Shown: positions 52,188-64,000, numbered from the stretch's first letter. The stretch is 64,000 bases of DNA from Arion vulgaris (GCA_020796225.1 CM036754.1:45594084-45658083), one strand, 5' to 3'. The notes: generated by a model from the letters alone, not told the origin. Program-made: numbers and translations.

Positions 52188-52420
52188 TCATATCTAAGGT
52201 GATATCACCATGGTGACGTGTGGTCTTAGGGTATGTGTGAGCTACAAGTTATCATATCTAAGGTGATATCATCATGGTGACGTGTGGTCTTAGGGTATGT
52301 GTGGGCTACAAGTTATCATATCTAAGGTGATATCACCATGGTGACATGTGGTCTTAGGGTATGTGTGGTCTACAAGTTATCATATCTAAGGTGATATCAC
52401 CATGGTGACATGTGGTCTTA
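52188..52420. repeat. 64-bp minisatellite with palindromic core, 4 copies
   Basis: Unit includes tatctaaggtgatatcacca and tggtgacgtgtggtcttagg; ggtgatatcacc is a 12-bp perfect palindrome repeated every 64 bp. Confidence 0.93.
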
Positions 52421-52687
52421 AATTTACTTGTGTGTGATCTCAATGCTTGCATGACCTACTTGTTACCTAAAATGACCTTGGTAGGTGCGTGACCTACATG
52501 TAACCTGGATTTAACATTGGTACTTGTGTGTGACCTACATATTTGACCCTATATATGACTTCAATGTTAGTCTGGTTTACAAAGAGTACATGAATTGACA
52601 TTGTTGAAGTTGTACATTATTTGAAACAAACTAACAAAAAAGCAAACTAATAATTGTACCACATGCTACATGAACTTGTACATTTTA

Positions 52688-52718
52688 CCCCATCTCTCTC
52701 TCTCTCTCTCTCTCTCCC
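52688..52718. repeat. (CT)n microsatellite
   Basis: A run of ct about 25 bases long. Confidence 0.9.
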
Positions 52719-52764
52719 CTCATTGTTTTATTATGCAGATTCTGAGTCAGCTATGATTTGTGTA

Positions 52765-53528
52765 TAGTGTATTGATTGATTGGTAGTCTGCTTGGTAGAT
52801 TGAATGCTAGATTGGCTGGTAGTCTGACTGGTAGATTGAATGCTAGATTGATTGGTAGTCTGACTGGTAGATTGAATGCTAGATTGATTGGTAGTCTGAC
52901 TGGTAGATTGAATGCTAGATTGGCTGGTAGACTGCTTGGTAGATTGAATGCTAGATTGGCTGGTAGTCTGGCTGATAGACTGCTTGTGTGAATCTATTGT
53001 AGGCTGGTAGTCTGAAGCGTTGACTGTTGGTAGATTGGAAATGCTAGATTTGGACTGTAGTCTGGTATCTGGCTGGTAGACTGCTTGGTAGATTGAATGC
53101 TAGATTGGCTGGTAGTCGTGAACTGGTAGATTGAATGCTAGATTGGCTGGTAGTCTGGTAGATTGAATGCTAGATTGGCTGAGTGTGGTACTGCTAGATT
53201 GAATGCTAAGATTGAATGCTAGATTGGCTGGTAGTCTGCTGGTAGATTGAATTTGTCTAGATTGGCTGGTAGTCTGACTGGTAGATAATGCAGATTGGCT
53301 GTAGTCTGACTGGTAGATTGAATGCTAGATTGGCTGGTAGTCTGCTGTAGACTGCTTGTAGATTGAATGCTAGATTGGCTGGTAGTCTGACTGGTAGATT
53401 GAATGCTAGATTGGCTGGTAGCTGCTGGATTAATGCTAGATTGTAGTCACGGGCAGTTTAATGCGATTGGCTGGTAGTCTGACTGGTAGATTGAATGCTA
53501 GATTGCTGTAGTCTGGCTGGTAGACTGT
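52765..53528. repeat. 36-bp minisatellite, about 20 copies
   Basis: Unit attggctggtagtctgactg, gtagattgaatgctag. The first six copies keep exact 36-bp spacing and so stay open (12-residue peptide GSLTGRLNARLI); later copies show many one- to four-base losses. I regard the open frame as a by-product of the spacing. Confidence 0.93.
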
Positions 53529-53589
53529 GTGAAACATGAAATAGTGAAATATGGTTTTGAAAGTATGCAATGTTCATCTATAAAAAGAA

Positions 53590-53848
53590 AAGGTCTAAAG
53601 CCGAAGGATTGACTTCATTGCACTGGGTTTTACCCCGTATGGTTCAGTCCCTCTCCACAGAGATGGCACACCACTAGCTGAGAGTATTGCACAAAGCATG
53701 AACTCCATAGTTCCAACAACATAAACTCCATAGTTCCTATTGGTCTCTGAAAAAATTACACTTGTGAACAGAAGCGTGCGGTCTGGATCTAATACATGAC
53801 CTTCGGGATGCAAGGCAAGGGCTTAGCCACAGAGACCCCATATGTCTG
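53590..53848 (-). mobile_element. SINE-A, full length, minus strand
   Basis: ccgaaggattgacttcattg, cagtccctctccacagagat, gagtattgcacaaagcatga and ggcttagccacagagacccc, with a short internal duplication aactccatagttcc. Confidence 0.84.
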
Positions 53849-53929
53849 TCCGTGGCCTCCGATAACATAAGGCCGGCGTGCTCAGGTAAAAATTCTAGAA
53901 AGTAAGACCACAACTGTCACATGATCCTC

Positions 53930-54185
53930 GTATTCCAGTATTGTTAGATTAAAAACCAATTCCTTTTAAAAACAACACAGCATGCTAAATCAAGGTTATG
54001 CCTTTCACATTTCACCTAATATTTCACGTTATGTTACAAGTGAAGTTTAAAGTTAAGGAATATCAGTATTATTAACATTTCTCATCAATAAATAAACATG
54101 GATTCATAGAATTATGAAACATTGCAGAAAACCTTACAATTTTCTATCAAACACATATAAAAACCAGCCCCCTTTAACGGGCAGA
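53930..54185 (+). repeat. Interspersed repeat K, copy 2
   Basis: cgtattccagtattgttaga, ttaaggaatatcagtattat, ctcatcaataaataaacatg and tctatcaaacacatataaaa match 22780-23010. Confidence 0.68.
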
Positions 54186-54189
54186 TGTG

Positions 54190-54890
54190 TGGACAAAGCC
54201 GATGTCATCAATGTAGTACACTCTCATTTATGTGATATTGGCGGGTCTCAGACACTGAAACGAGTCTGAGAATTATGAGTTAAGTTTGGACATAGTGTCG
54301 TCTTTGTAGTAGAGAGAAAAGATTTACTAATCAACTTGTCATATGTACAGTGAGAAAATGAACTTTATAATTGCTACTACAGTGGAGGACACCATGCATG
54401 AGAATGTCCAATGTGCCTGACGTTGTTCGCATAACATTACCTAGCCACCATTAAACAGGAATGTTTGATTACCTGTCTGAGCTAGTCGGCCTTATGTTGC
54501 AGGGGAACACAGTCTCTATCTATAAGTGATTCAATTGTGTGATGTATGATTTATTTTTAACTTGTGTGATGATTGCGTGCTTGCTTTATTAACATCTTAT
54601 ATCTTATGTTAATATGATTAGATATGACCATATAGTCAATACAGTTATGACTTTATCTAGAAGATACGTTATTGCCTGACTACCAATTGTGTACATATTT
54701 GATGCTATCTTATCAGGGGTTATTAATATCTATACATAATTATCACCATATTAGTTTTATCAATCGGTCATACCTGTCATCAACAACAGCAACAATATCA
54801 GTTGTGAAATAAGCACATTTATCTCAATACTTGCAGCTTCAGTTATGTGTGACATTTTTCCAGACAATATTTAGATATCAATTTATGTTT
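54190..54890. other. Stretch with nothing recognised
   Basis: AT-rich sequence without ORFs above 60 codons, arrays or SINE motifs that I can see. Confidence 0.5.
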
Positions 54891-55115
54891 GTAGTGTTGT
54901 TTATATACTCACAACCCAAGTGTACCTGGTTCAAACTCTGTGACTGGCATTTTGGAAGCAAATTTGATCTTGTGGATTTTTACAAGCGTTAAAAATAGAC
55001 TCACCGCTCAGAAAGTAATAACAAACTACTGAATGTATAAGAGGTGCCTAGAAAATGGATGACTCATTTACTGTGGTTGATAGCAACATTCTGTAAAGGG
55101 TATACCACGATTTTA
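54890..55115 (+). mobile_element. SINE-D
   Basis: cacaacccaagtgtacctgg, ttcaaactctgtgactgg, ggtgcctagaaaatggatga and ctgtaaagggtataccacga follow the order of 3930-4140; the A-box end is missing. Confidence 0.68.
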
Positions 55116-55529
55116 ATTTTCAGTGTTTCTACTTCTTCTGTGCTGACTTCCTATGAATTCAGTTGCTAGCCATGACACCTGGTATGACGCTTCTGACTGA
55201 TTTTTTTAGAAGGACTTTTACTGTTGGTCTGTGTAGGATTCGTCTGAAGTTGCTGAGGCAGTAACGACAGTTTAAAGAGAGATATAAGTGTAGATGTTGT
55301 AGAGCGGAGAAATGTGTTATATTTCATCACTTTTTACAAATAAGTTATGTGTTTCATGCCATCAGTTTCATTCAGAATGTCTCTACAGGAACAGTTCTTC
55401 AAATTCGTTTGTACAAAGGCAGCAGCCATATGTTCTTTGACAACATATATTGTGTTCTTTTTATGTTCTACGCATGTACAAATGTTATAAATGGGGTTGT
55501 GTTAGGGGTTGCACTTGGCTCATGTTTTC

Positions 55530-55822
55530 TGGTTAGTTAGTTGTATGGTTAAAATAGTTTGATAGTGGTAGTTGTAGACTGGTTAGTTGTATGGTTAACA
55601 TAGTTTAAGTGATAGTTGTAGACTGGTTAGTTGTATGGTTAACATAGTTTAATAGTGATAGTTGTAGACTGGTTAGTTGTATGGTTAACATAGTTTAATA
55701 GTGATAGTTGTAGACTGGTTAGTTGTATGGTTAACATAGTTTAATAGTAGTAGTTGTAGACTGTTTAGTTGTATGGTTAACATAGTTTAGTAGTGGTAGT
55801 TGTAGACTGGTTAGTTTTTCGA
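55530..55822. repeat. 46-bp minisatellite, about 6 copies
   Basis: Unit gttgtagactggttagttgt, atggttaacatagtttaata and gtgata. Confidence 0.94.
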
Positions 55823-56029
55823 GTGAATCTCAGTCTGAATTGTGACAATTCTGGTACTTAGAAGATGTACAGATGCAGTGTATACAATGATTGTCAAGAG
55901 ATAAGACATGATATAATTTTGGCTTGATTCTTCTGATTTCTTCTTCATCTTTCTAAGTGTGATGTTCCCTGACCAGTCACTGACTCATGTGTCATGTTTG
56001 TGGTTATTGTAGTATATATTGTACACTGA

Positions 56030-56370
56030 GAGTATCTGTATGTGAACCTGTTGTATGTGGTTCTGTCTTCTAACCAGTATGTCAAGCCTGTATGTGAACC
56101 TGTTGTGTATGGTTCTGTCTTCTAACCAGTATGTCAAGCATGTATATGAACCGGTTGTATGTGGTTCTGTCCTCTAACCAGTATGTCAAACCTGTATGTG
56201 AACCGGTTGTATGTGGTTCTGTTCTCTAACATCAGTATGTCTTAAGCCTGTATGTAACCAGTTGTATGTGGTTCTGTCCTCTAACCAGTATGTCAAGCCT
56301 GTATGTGAACCCGTTGTGTATGGTTCTGTCCTCTAACCAGTATGTCAAGCCTGTATATGAACCGGTTGTT
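56030..56370. repeat. 52-bp minisatellite, about 6 copies
   Basis: Unit tgtatgtgaacctgttgtat, gtggttctgtcttctaacca and gtatgtcaagcc; bases such as c/ggttg vary between copies. Confidence 0.94.
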
Positions 56371-56689
56371 TTTAAAACAAGTAATAAATATGTGAATATA
56401 ACATAAACATCAACATTGAGTAAGCTAACAATTTGAAAATATTGGACATGCAATGTATATGATATAGTGTGTATGTCTGTTTTACTGTTGAGTAATGGGA
56501 ACAGGTCTGTCATTAAGTCTGCAGTTAAATAACAACTGTTCTGTAAATAATGTATATCAGGCCATCTTTCAGAGTTGATGCTGACCTACATTTAAGTAGA
56601 GTCTCCCAACCACCCTCACTACATGGAATATTTCAGCATAATATCTCATTGGTGTGGAACATTCATAGAACATTTTGGGAAGTGATGTT

Positions 56690-56882
56690 AGCAGCTTTTA
56701 CTGTGAAGTCATCAGTATGGACTGTAAAGTTTGCAGATGGGGTTGTGAAGTTAGCCAAAGATACATGAAGTTTGCAGCTGGAACAGTGAAGTTTGCAGCT
56801 GGGGCTGTGAAGTATGCATCTAGAATGGGAACGTTTACAGCGGGGATGGTGAAGTTTGCAGCTGGTGCTGGAAAGTTTTTAG
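56690..56882. repeat. 21/24-bp minisatellite
   Basis: Unit gtgaagtttgcagctggggc and variants; mostly multiples of three, so ORFs run through it in both strands. Confidence 0.88.
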
Positions 56883-56937
56883 TGTGGTGTACAATTTGAT
56901 AATGCGCATTCAAGTATGTTCTATAATTGAGTGATTT

Positions 56938-57222
56938 CTTATTTGTACATCTACTTGACGACTTGGATATGTAATCCTAGCGCATACCTGCCTATCTTGT
57001 ACATCTACTTGATGACTTGGATATGTAATCCTAGTGCATACCTGCCTATCTTGTACATCTACTTGACGACTTGGATATGTAATCCTAGCTCATACCTGCC
57101 TATCTTGTACATCTACTTGATGACTTGAATATGTAATCCTAGTGCATGTCTGCCTATCTTGTACATCTACTTGACGACTTGGATATGTAATCCTAACGCA
57201 TGCCTGCCTATCTTGTACAAGT
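56938..57222. repeat. 54-bp minisatellite, 5 copies
   Basis: Unit ttgtacatctacttgacgac, ttggatatgtaatcctagcg and catacctgcctatc. Confidence 0.95.
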
Positions 57223-57254
57223 TATATCTCAGGCAAGCGTATGGTTATCTGTAA

Positions 57255-57560
57255 TACAAGTTCTTGGATGAACTATCCAACGACTATCACACACTCTGGC
57301 ATAACAGACTGAACAAACACTTGAACAGGCTACCATTGTCTTCATCCCCCTCTGTGACATTGCTGACCAAACCACAGAATGTATCCTGTAGGAAGACTGT
57401 CCCCTGTATGTTCTCCCTAGAAAGGAATGCTGACCCTACAAACCAGCACTACATTCAAAACTACAGGTCACCAGAGATGAGCTCCAGACAACAGTTGACT
57501 TCATCATAAGAACACATCTGACGGTATAATCATCAAAATAGCGATCTCAAAGAAGAAGAA
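57255..57560 (+). mobile_element. LINE 3' fragment, Zn-knuckle end
   Basis: Parallels 32210-32530: cgactatcacacactctggc, ataacagactgaacaaacac, and ends aagaacacatctgacggtat and gcgatctcaaagaagaagaa. Peptide HNRLNKHLNRLPLSSSPSV, then the knuckle frame is broken. Confidence 0.75.
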
Positions 57561-57954
57561 GGCGACAAGTTCTTGGACTAATTTGTGAACAAGACTGTGT
57601 GGCACTTACTCACCTTTGTGTGAACTTTAGCAAGATAATGATGATGTTGTCTAACTGTTGAGATTGTAATGTCAACATTTCTTCTGTGTGTCTCATCACT
57701 TGTTTTGTCACTTTTAATATTGTCTTTATATTCTTATTTCTGTTTTGTTAAATCATTCATACATTTCTCTGTTGATGAGGACAGGGGTTTCAACTCTGAT
57801 CGATTGATTGAAGAGATATGTTTATTTATTTATTTCACAGCTGAAAGTCTGGCTGGGTGTAAGACTGGGTTGATAATGGTACTAGGCTAATCATTATCTA
57901 ATTTATTATCAATGTTCTCACTTGTGTTGGTCGAGATATCATAATATAGAAACA

Positions 57955-58512
57955 ATTGTTTGCTTCATTTAGATGTCATCTAGTTATTGTTTTAGATGTC
58001 ATCTAGTTATTGTTTTAGATGTCACTTAGTTGTTGATTCAGTTCAGATGTATTCAAGTTGTTAGTTAAGCTAAGATGTAATCAAGTTGTTAGTTAAGCTA
58101 AGATGTAATCAAGTTGTTAGTTAAGCTAAGATGTAATCAAGTTGTTAGTTAAGCTAAGATGTAATCAAGTTGTTAGTTAAGCTAAGATGTAATCAAGTTG
58201 TTAGTTAAGCTAAGATGTAATCAAGTTGTTAGTTAAGCTAAGATGTAATCAAGTTGTTAGTTAAGCTAAGATGTAAGCAAGTTGTTAGTTAAGCTAAGAT
58301 GTAATCACGTGTGATTAGTTGAGTTAAATGTAATCATGTTGTTAGTTAAGTTAAATGTAATCACGTTGCTGATTAGTTGAGTTAAAATGTAATCATGTTG
58401 TTAGTTAAGCTAAGATGTAAGCAAGTTGTTAGTTAAGCTAAGATGTAATCACGTTGCTGATTAGTTGAGTTAAAATGTAATCATGTTGTTAGTTAAGTTA
58501 AATGTAATCTGA
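57955..58512. repeat. 28-bp minisatellite, about 16 copies
   Basis: Unit gttagttaagctaagatgta and atcaagtt; the 3' half has mixed variants (tgattagttgagttaaa). Confidence 0.94.
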
Positions 58513-58734
58513 GAGGTTGGTGGGGCTGTTCAGTCAGGACAAGCTATTGATGGGATGATAATGTCAACCTGGAGCTGGTGTATTCTTAGAATTCATAGCT
58601 AAGCCAATCACAAGAAATAATTCTAACCTGGAGCTGTGTATTCTTCAGAATTAAGCAATCCAAGAAATGACATACATGAAAATTATTGGAGAAATGTGTA
58701 AACTTGGTCATTCTGGGATTTTTCAGTTGACTGA

Positions 58735-59040
58735 AATAATGACATCATTTCTCTTGTTCGCAGATGTGTTAGACTTTGTCCATATCTTGTGTAGCAGTAC
58801 ATGCTTGTTTAAGGCAGATATGTGTTAGACTTGTCCAGATCTTGTGTAGACAGTACATGCTCTTGTTAAGGCAGATATTGTTAGCCTTGTCATATCTGTG
58901 TGAGACAGTACACTCTGTTTAAGGCAGATATGTGTTAGCTTGTCATATCTTGTGTGAAACATTACATGCTCTTGTTTAAGGCAGATATGTGTTAGACTTG
59001 TCCATATCTGTGTGAGACAGTACATGCTCTTGTTTAGAAA
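58735..59040. repeat. 60-bp minisatellite, about 5 copies
   Basis: Unit gcagatatgtgttagacttg, tccatatcttgtgtgagaca and gtacatgctcttgtttaag; many one-base losses. Confidence 0.9.
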
Positions 59041-59439
59041 GTTGGCACAGAACCTTGTTTGAATTACATTGAAACAAGAATGTGTGGTTCGCCACTTAAA
59101 GAATCATCAAACTCCACAGTATACAAAGTGTTCTCAACGGAACATCAGAAGTAGGTGAGAGAAGACCATGAAAAGATGGTTAGATGCAGCAGAATCTGTC
59201 AAAGCAAAATAGCTATCACCCAAACCACTAGAGCAGAAATCAAAAACATAAACCGTGACACTGGACAACAACCCGGTAACAGTTGACAACAAAAGAAGAA
59301 GAAAATATGTGAGGATTGTCCAGATTTTGTGGAGACAGTATCATAAATATTATGTAATCAAACTGTGCCATATTACAGAATGTTTGATATATGCTTGCGT
59401 AGTAGGTTATTCTACTTATGTGTCCACTCTATTCATATG

Positions 59440-60300
59440 TACTTTGCACTGTTACTGATGTGTACTCTACTCATGTGTGCGTACTGAGGGTCTACTGTAC
59501 TGATGTGTACTCTACTCATGTGTGCCGTACTGAGGGTCTACTGTACTGATGTGTACTCTACTCATGTGTGCCGTACTGAGGGTCTACTGTACTGATGTGT
59601 ACTCTACTCATGTGCTCGTACTGAGGGTCTACTTACTGATGTGTACTCTACTCATGTGTCCACTCTACTCATATGTCCACTCTACTCATGTGTACTTTAC
59701 TGTACTCATGTGTCCACTCTACTCATGTGTCCACTCTACTCATATGTACTTTACTGTATTGATGTGTACTCTACTCATTGTCCCTCTACTCATGGTACTT
59801 ACTGTACTGATGTGTACTCTACTCATGTGTCCACTCTACTCATGTGTCCACGTCTACTGTACTGTGTCACTCTACTCATGTTACTTCTACTGTACTGATG
59901 TGTACTCTACTCATGTGTCCACTCTACTCATATGTCCTACTTATTGATGTACTCTACTCATGTGTCCACTCTACTCATATGTCCACTCTACTCATGTGTC
60001 CACTCTACTCATGTGTCCACTACTCATGTGTCACTCTACTCATATGTCCACTCTACTCATGTGTACTTTACTGTACTGATGTGTACTCTACTCATATGTC
60101 CACTCTACTCATATGTCTTACTGTACTGATGTGTACTACTGTACTCGATGTGTACTCTACTAGTGTCTACTTCTACTGTTCATGTGTACCCTCTACTCAT
60201 GTGTCCACTCTACTCATGTGTCCACTCTACTCATATGTACTTTACTGTATTGATGTGTACTCTACTCATGTGTACCGTACTGAGGGTCTACTGTACTGAT
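59440..60300. repeat. 15/30-bp minisatellite family
   Basis: Mixed tandem units built on gtgtactctactcatgtgtc and cactctactcatatg, with a longer cassette cgtactgagggtctactgta at both ends. High density of indels. Confidence 0.93.
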
Positions 60301-60709
60301 GATGGTATGTACATGCTTGCAGTACTATATGTGCTCTGTTCTTCTCTAGCCGCTACGTACATAGATATTGTGACCAACAGATGCACAGACAGAAGTAGAA
60401 ACACATAAATGTGAACATATTACTAATAGCACAAACAGAGAGAGAGAAAGAGATGGAGTTTTGTAACAAATGTATATTTAACCTGATGTTTTACCTGTGT
60501 AATAATATATTGAAACTAATCGGCAGCTAAATAGATAATTACACATTTGTCTGTTTGATCTGTTTTTTTTTTTAATAATCTCCCAGCCAGGTTGGTGCCA
60601 AATCATTTTTGCTTTTGATTTGACATTATTTTTAGCTTGCCTGTACATGTGAATTAACACCTGGCCTAGTGTGGTCATCTTAATCTTTTTTATTTTCTTG
60701 TGTTAGTTT

Positions 60710-61000
60710 GTCTGGTAGAGTTTGACCAAGGTAAAGTTTGACTGGTAGAGTTTGACTGTGGTAGAGTTTGTCTGTGGTAAAGTTTGTCTGTGGTAGAGTT
60801 TGTCTGTGGTAGAGTTTGTCTGGGGTAGAGTTTGTCTGTGGTAGAGTTTGACTGTGATAGAGTTTGTCTGTGGTAGAGTTTGTTTGTGGTAGAGTTTGAC
60901 TGTGATAGAGTTTGTCTGTGGTAGAGTTTGTTTGTGGTAGAGTTTGACTGTGATAGAGTTTGACTGTGATACAGTTTGTCTGTGGTAGAGTCATATACGA
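60710..61000. repeat. 16-bp minisatellite
   Basis: Unit gtctgtggtagagttt with actgtgat variants, about 18 copies. Confidence 0.94.
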
Positions 61001-61019
61001 TGTGATTAAGTCTTGTGTT

Positions 61020-61790
61020 GTAGTTCAGTTATTTGACCCTGTAATGTATGGTTGTGTGAAGCTGAGTACTAGATTTGTAAAGCTGCTTTGAGATGATATT
61101 TTGATTCACCCACTATGAAGATGTGCTCGTTCTGTGTGCATGTGTATTTTAGTTGAAACTGAAGTACTGTTGTTATCATTGGGAGCAAGGTTGACTATTC
61201 TTGAAACCGCTCTGTATTGCTTCTGTGTGTTCACCACTGAATCCATTTGCATTTTCAGAGCATGTTTGTGCTCAAGACTGTGTGTGTGTTTGTATGTGCT
61301 GTTGAGTAAGATTATGCATAAATCTCGGGCACTTGTGAGTGTACTTTTTGCCTAGTGTGTATGTATGTGAGAGTTTGTGTGTGTGTGTGTATACTGTTGA
61401 TGCTGTTTGCTGTACAGTCTAATCTAGTGTGTGAGGGGGCAAGTCCTCAGTGTGGGGTTTGAACTGAGCCTATTATGTGTGGGTGAGCTGAGTCTAGTGT
61501 GTTTGTGTTGTAGTCTAGCTGTGTGTGTGGGACTGAATTGAGCCTAGTGTGCACATGTGTTTGTGGCTTAATCTATAGGTGGCATGTGTGGTTAGGACCG
61601 TACAAACTAGTGTGGGTGTGTGTGGCTTAGTCTATAGGTTGCATGTGTATAGCTGAGAACTAGTATGCGGGTGTGACAGCACTTATGTGCCTGTTTTATT
61701 CTGTATCAATTTGGTGCCATACTTTTTCTTCATTCAAGAAAGCTAGCACCTCTTCTTGGAAGTGTACATTACAACAATATCATGTATCAT
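61020..61790. other. Degenerate GT-rich region
   Basis: Irregular repeats of words such as agtctagtgtgtgtgtg and ggcttagtctataggt between 61360 and 61650. No coding feature. Confidence 0.6.
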
Positions 61791-61812
61791 ATATATATAT
61801 ATATATAATGCT
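61785..61812. repeat. (AT)n microsatellite
   Basis: Alternating a and t of about 22 bases. Confidence 0.9.
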
Positions 61813-62029
61813 AATATATTCTTCACACAACTACTCTCCATATTGTTTGTCTATATCATGTACGTACAAACTGCATCATATGTTCATATTGTCATCGTAA
61901 CTGACTTCTTTGTATACTTTCATAATTCTTTGTATTATCTGCTAGTCCAAATTGTTTGACTGAATATGGAGGCCCCAAATTAAAGGAGGGTCTTCCTCCC
62001 TGCTATATAAATGTCATGTTATTTTGAAT

Positions 62030-62545
62030 ATTATTAATATAATCTCAACCACTAGTAACAACTGTTATAAGAAAGAGAAGATGGAGATATGTTGGGTATA
62101 CTCTGAGAAGAAATGTCTGCTCAACCACTAGTAACAACTGTTATAAGAAAGAGAAGATTGAGATATGTTGGGCATACCTTGAGAAGAAATGTCTGGTCAA
62201 TCAATAGTAACAACTGTTATATAAGAAAGAGAAGATTGAGATATGTTGGGCATACCTTGAGAAGAAATGTCTGGTCAATCAATAGTAACAACTGTTATAT
62301 AAGAAAGAGAAGATTGAGATATGTTGGGCATACCTTGAGAAGAAATGATCAAAGAATCACAACACAGGCATTGAAGTGGAAGACAAAGGGTTAAAGAAAG
62401 AAAGGATGCTCTAAGGAAACCCTCAACACACTTAACTGGAGATTAGAAATATTAGAATCAGCTCCATAGAAGAGAATGAACAGGTTGTCCAAGATAGAGC
62501 GGGATTGATCAATTGCGTGCAGGCCCTATGTAACATAAAATGTTA
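62030..62545 (+). mobile_element. LINE 3' fragment with internal 78-bp tandem array
   Basis: Four copies (62045-62350) of a unit with agtaacaactgttata.gaaa, gagaagattgagatatgttg and ggcataccttgagaagaaat, which encodes RKRRLRYVGHTLRRN. After the last copy the LINE continues DQRITTQALKWKTKG, ends near 62530 with gccctatgtaacataaaatg. Same LINE as 29390-29725 (-). Confidence 0.88.
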
Positions 62546-62549
62546 GAAG

Positions 62550-63065
62550 ATGAATATAATACAAACATCAATCTAGTTTAAACATTGCTTCCCTCCTCCT
62601 CACAGTGTTCGATTACCATATGGTACTGTGGTACTATAGGTCTGACAGTAACAGTGTATTAACCATCAGTAAGCTAGGCACTGTCTACCTATGCAATGTA
62701 AAGACTGGATCCGGCTGACTGGATGAGGCCACTAGCTGGTTCAGCGGTTAGAAAGGAGGACCACAGCTGAGCGCTACAGACCACATAGAGCACGGCGAGG
62801 CACATAGAAAGCCCTGGTCATCCACTGCATCTGGTACTATCTCCAGTCATCTCGACTTGTCTTGCCCCTGGATACAGATAGTCCTGAACGAAAGAGTGAG
62901 GTTGACGATTAGCTCAACTTTTCCTCACTGTAATCCAAATACAGCGCAAGCTTCAGTTTCAGACAACTACAAATCTACACAACAGTACAACAGTGTCAGA
63001 GTATTGAGTCTTGTGTTGGTATGTTTATTGTTGAGAGTCTGGAGATAAAGCTATACTTAAGATTG
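62550..63065. other. Stretch with nothing recognised
   Basis: Higher GC than its surroundings around 62690-62880 (ggctgactggatgaggccac, gcacggcgaggcacatagaa). No ORF with motif. Confidence 0.45.
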
Positions 63066-63260
63066 ATCATCCATGATGACAGCATAGCTTGGGACGGAGT
63101 CAGTGACATGATGACAGCATAGCTTGGGACGGAGTCAGTGACATGATGACAGTATAGCTTGGGACGGAGTCAGTGACATGATGACAGTATAGCTTGGGCG
63201 AGGTGACATTTACAGTATAGCTTGGCAGTCAGTGACATTGACAGCATGCGGGACGGAGTT
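63066..63260. repeat. 35-bp minisatellite, about 6 copies
   Basis: Unit atgatgacagcatagcttgg and gacggagtcagtgac; last two copies degraded. Confidence 0.93.
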
Positions 63261-63344
63261 AGCTTTGAGAAGCTTTGAACAAGTTGGTGAGAATTTCTAT
63301 CAACTTTACTTGATCACTTGAAACCAACATTTCTAGTTTTGTCA

Positions 63345-63370
63345 TATATATATATATATACATATACATT
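63345..63370. repeat. (TA)n microsatellite
   Basis: Alternating t and a with cat ends. Confidence 0.88.
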
Positions 63371-63594
63371 GTTTGACTATTTACACAATTGTCTTATAAG
63401 TATGGAAGCTTATTTCTACAACTTTGTTCTCATAGATATTGATTGAACTTCCTGTGTTGACATGTTAAGTAGAGACTGTTCACTGAACTTGGCAGTTGGC
63501 TTTTCTGTCCATATTTCTCCCTCCTCTGCTCCGCCTCCCGTAGTTCTTGCATTGTGTGAAGATTGAATGGTAGATTTCATGCATTAAAAGTGAA

Positions 63595-63890
63595 AGTTAT
63601 TTGTGATAGATGATACACAGGATACACATAAATAGTTTTGTTTAAGAAGTGCAACATTAGTGATAGATGATACACAGGATACACACATAAAGTAGTTTTG
63701 TTTAAGAAGTGCAACGTTAGTGATAGATGATACACAGGACACACACATAAAGTAGTTTTGTTTAGGAAGTGCAACATTAGTGATAGATGATACACAGGAC
63801 ACACACATAAAATAGTTTTGTTTAGGAAGTGCAACATTAGTGATAGATGATACACAGGATACACACATAAAATGTTTTGTTTAGAAGTGC
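63595..63890. repeat. 60-bp minisatellite, 5 copies
   Basis: Unit agtgatagatgatacacagg, atacacacataaagtagttt and tgtttaagaagtgcaacatt. The 60-bp period keeps minus-strand frames open, which is not evidence of coding. Confidence 0.95.
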
Positions 63891-64000
63891 AACATTATAA
63901 TATAAGGTCATGGTTTGACATTAAGAAGAATATATAAGCTCAGTAGGAAATACAGAGACAAATCAAAAGAACAGTTAGGGTCAATGTTTCTCTGGTCTCT

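Noticed and set aside
52776..52991. A 71-residue protein of 12-residue repeats (GSLTGRLNARLI)
   Set aside because: The 36-bp period keeps any frame open; other copies are frame-broken and there is no start context or splice link.
59549..60408. Overlapping Cys/Leu/Tyr-rich ORFs such as MCTLLMCPLYSCV
   Set aside because: They are translations of the ctactcatgtgt minisatellite in several frames at once.
63577..63868. Two overlapping 95-residue ORFs on the minus strand with 20-residue repeats
   Set aside because: Both frames are open because the unit is 60 bp; this is a minisatellite artefact.

Overview
The window is nuclear DNA from an invertebrate animal. It has GT-AG introns, non-LTR retrotransposons of several clades, at least six tRNA-like SINE families and very many minisatellites. 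A lophotrochozoan, perhaps a mollusc, fits the repeat style, but that is inference and nothing here proves the taxon.

One host gene is recognisable. It runs on the + strand from before the window to a stop codon at 50474-50476, with 16 coding exons visible at 437-550, 3128-3361, 3625-3879, 5007-5132, 5906-6907, 23651-24808, 33387-33492, 35886-35935, 37027-37118, 38126-38229, 40501-40576, 41818-41906, 42761-43069, 44462-44570, 48064-48225 and 50350-50476. In order they encode a C2H2 finger, Ser/Pro and Gln-rich linkers with a sumoylation-type motif, a basic and proline-rich segment, an ELM2 domain, a SANT domain and two C-terminal C2H2 fingers. This is the layout of the TRERF1 / ZNF541 / MIDEAS family, the scaffold subunit of the mitotic histone deacetylase complex MiDAC (HDAC1/2 plus DNTTIP1). 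About 1,360 codons are in the window; the 5' end of the gene lies upstream.

The reading frame is broken at four places: inside the exon at 23651, at the 35935/37027 junction, near 44551 and near 48170. Each is a one- or two-base slip. Scattered single-base losses also occur in the minisatellites, so uncorrected long-read assembly errors are the simplest explanation, although real decay cannot be excluded.

The introns and the 13.5 kb after the gene are made of repeats. (1) 3' fragments of LINEs: types with an RNase H and zinc-knuckle end (I/Jockey-like), types with an RTE-like reverse-transcriptase tail, and a type ending in a C2H2-like finger. None is intact. (2) SINEs, several with target-site duplications. 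One family (here SINE-C) has about 13 copies and shares a central core with another family. (3) A foldback (hairpin) family whose best copy is about 450 bp with complementary arms and carries a degenerate hammerhead-ribozyme-like string. (4) More than 30 tandem arrays with units of 15 to 134 bp, several grown from pieces of the LINEs or SINEs themselves. The most striking are seven 134-bp copies of a tRNA-like SINE head (7947-8830) and a 56-bp array with a 392-bp higher-order period (19826-21005). From 50477 to 64000 I find no host gene, only tandem arrays and retroelement pieces.
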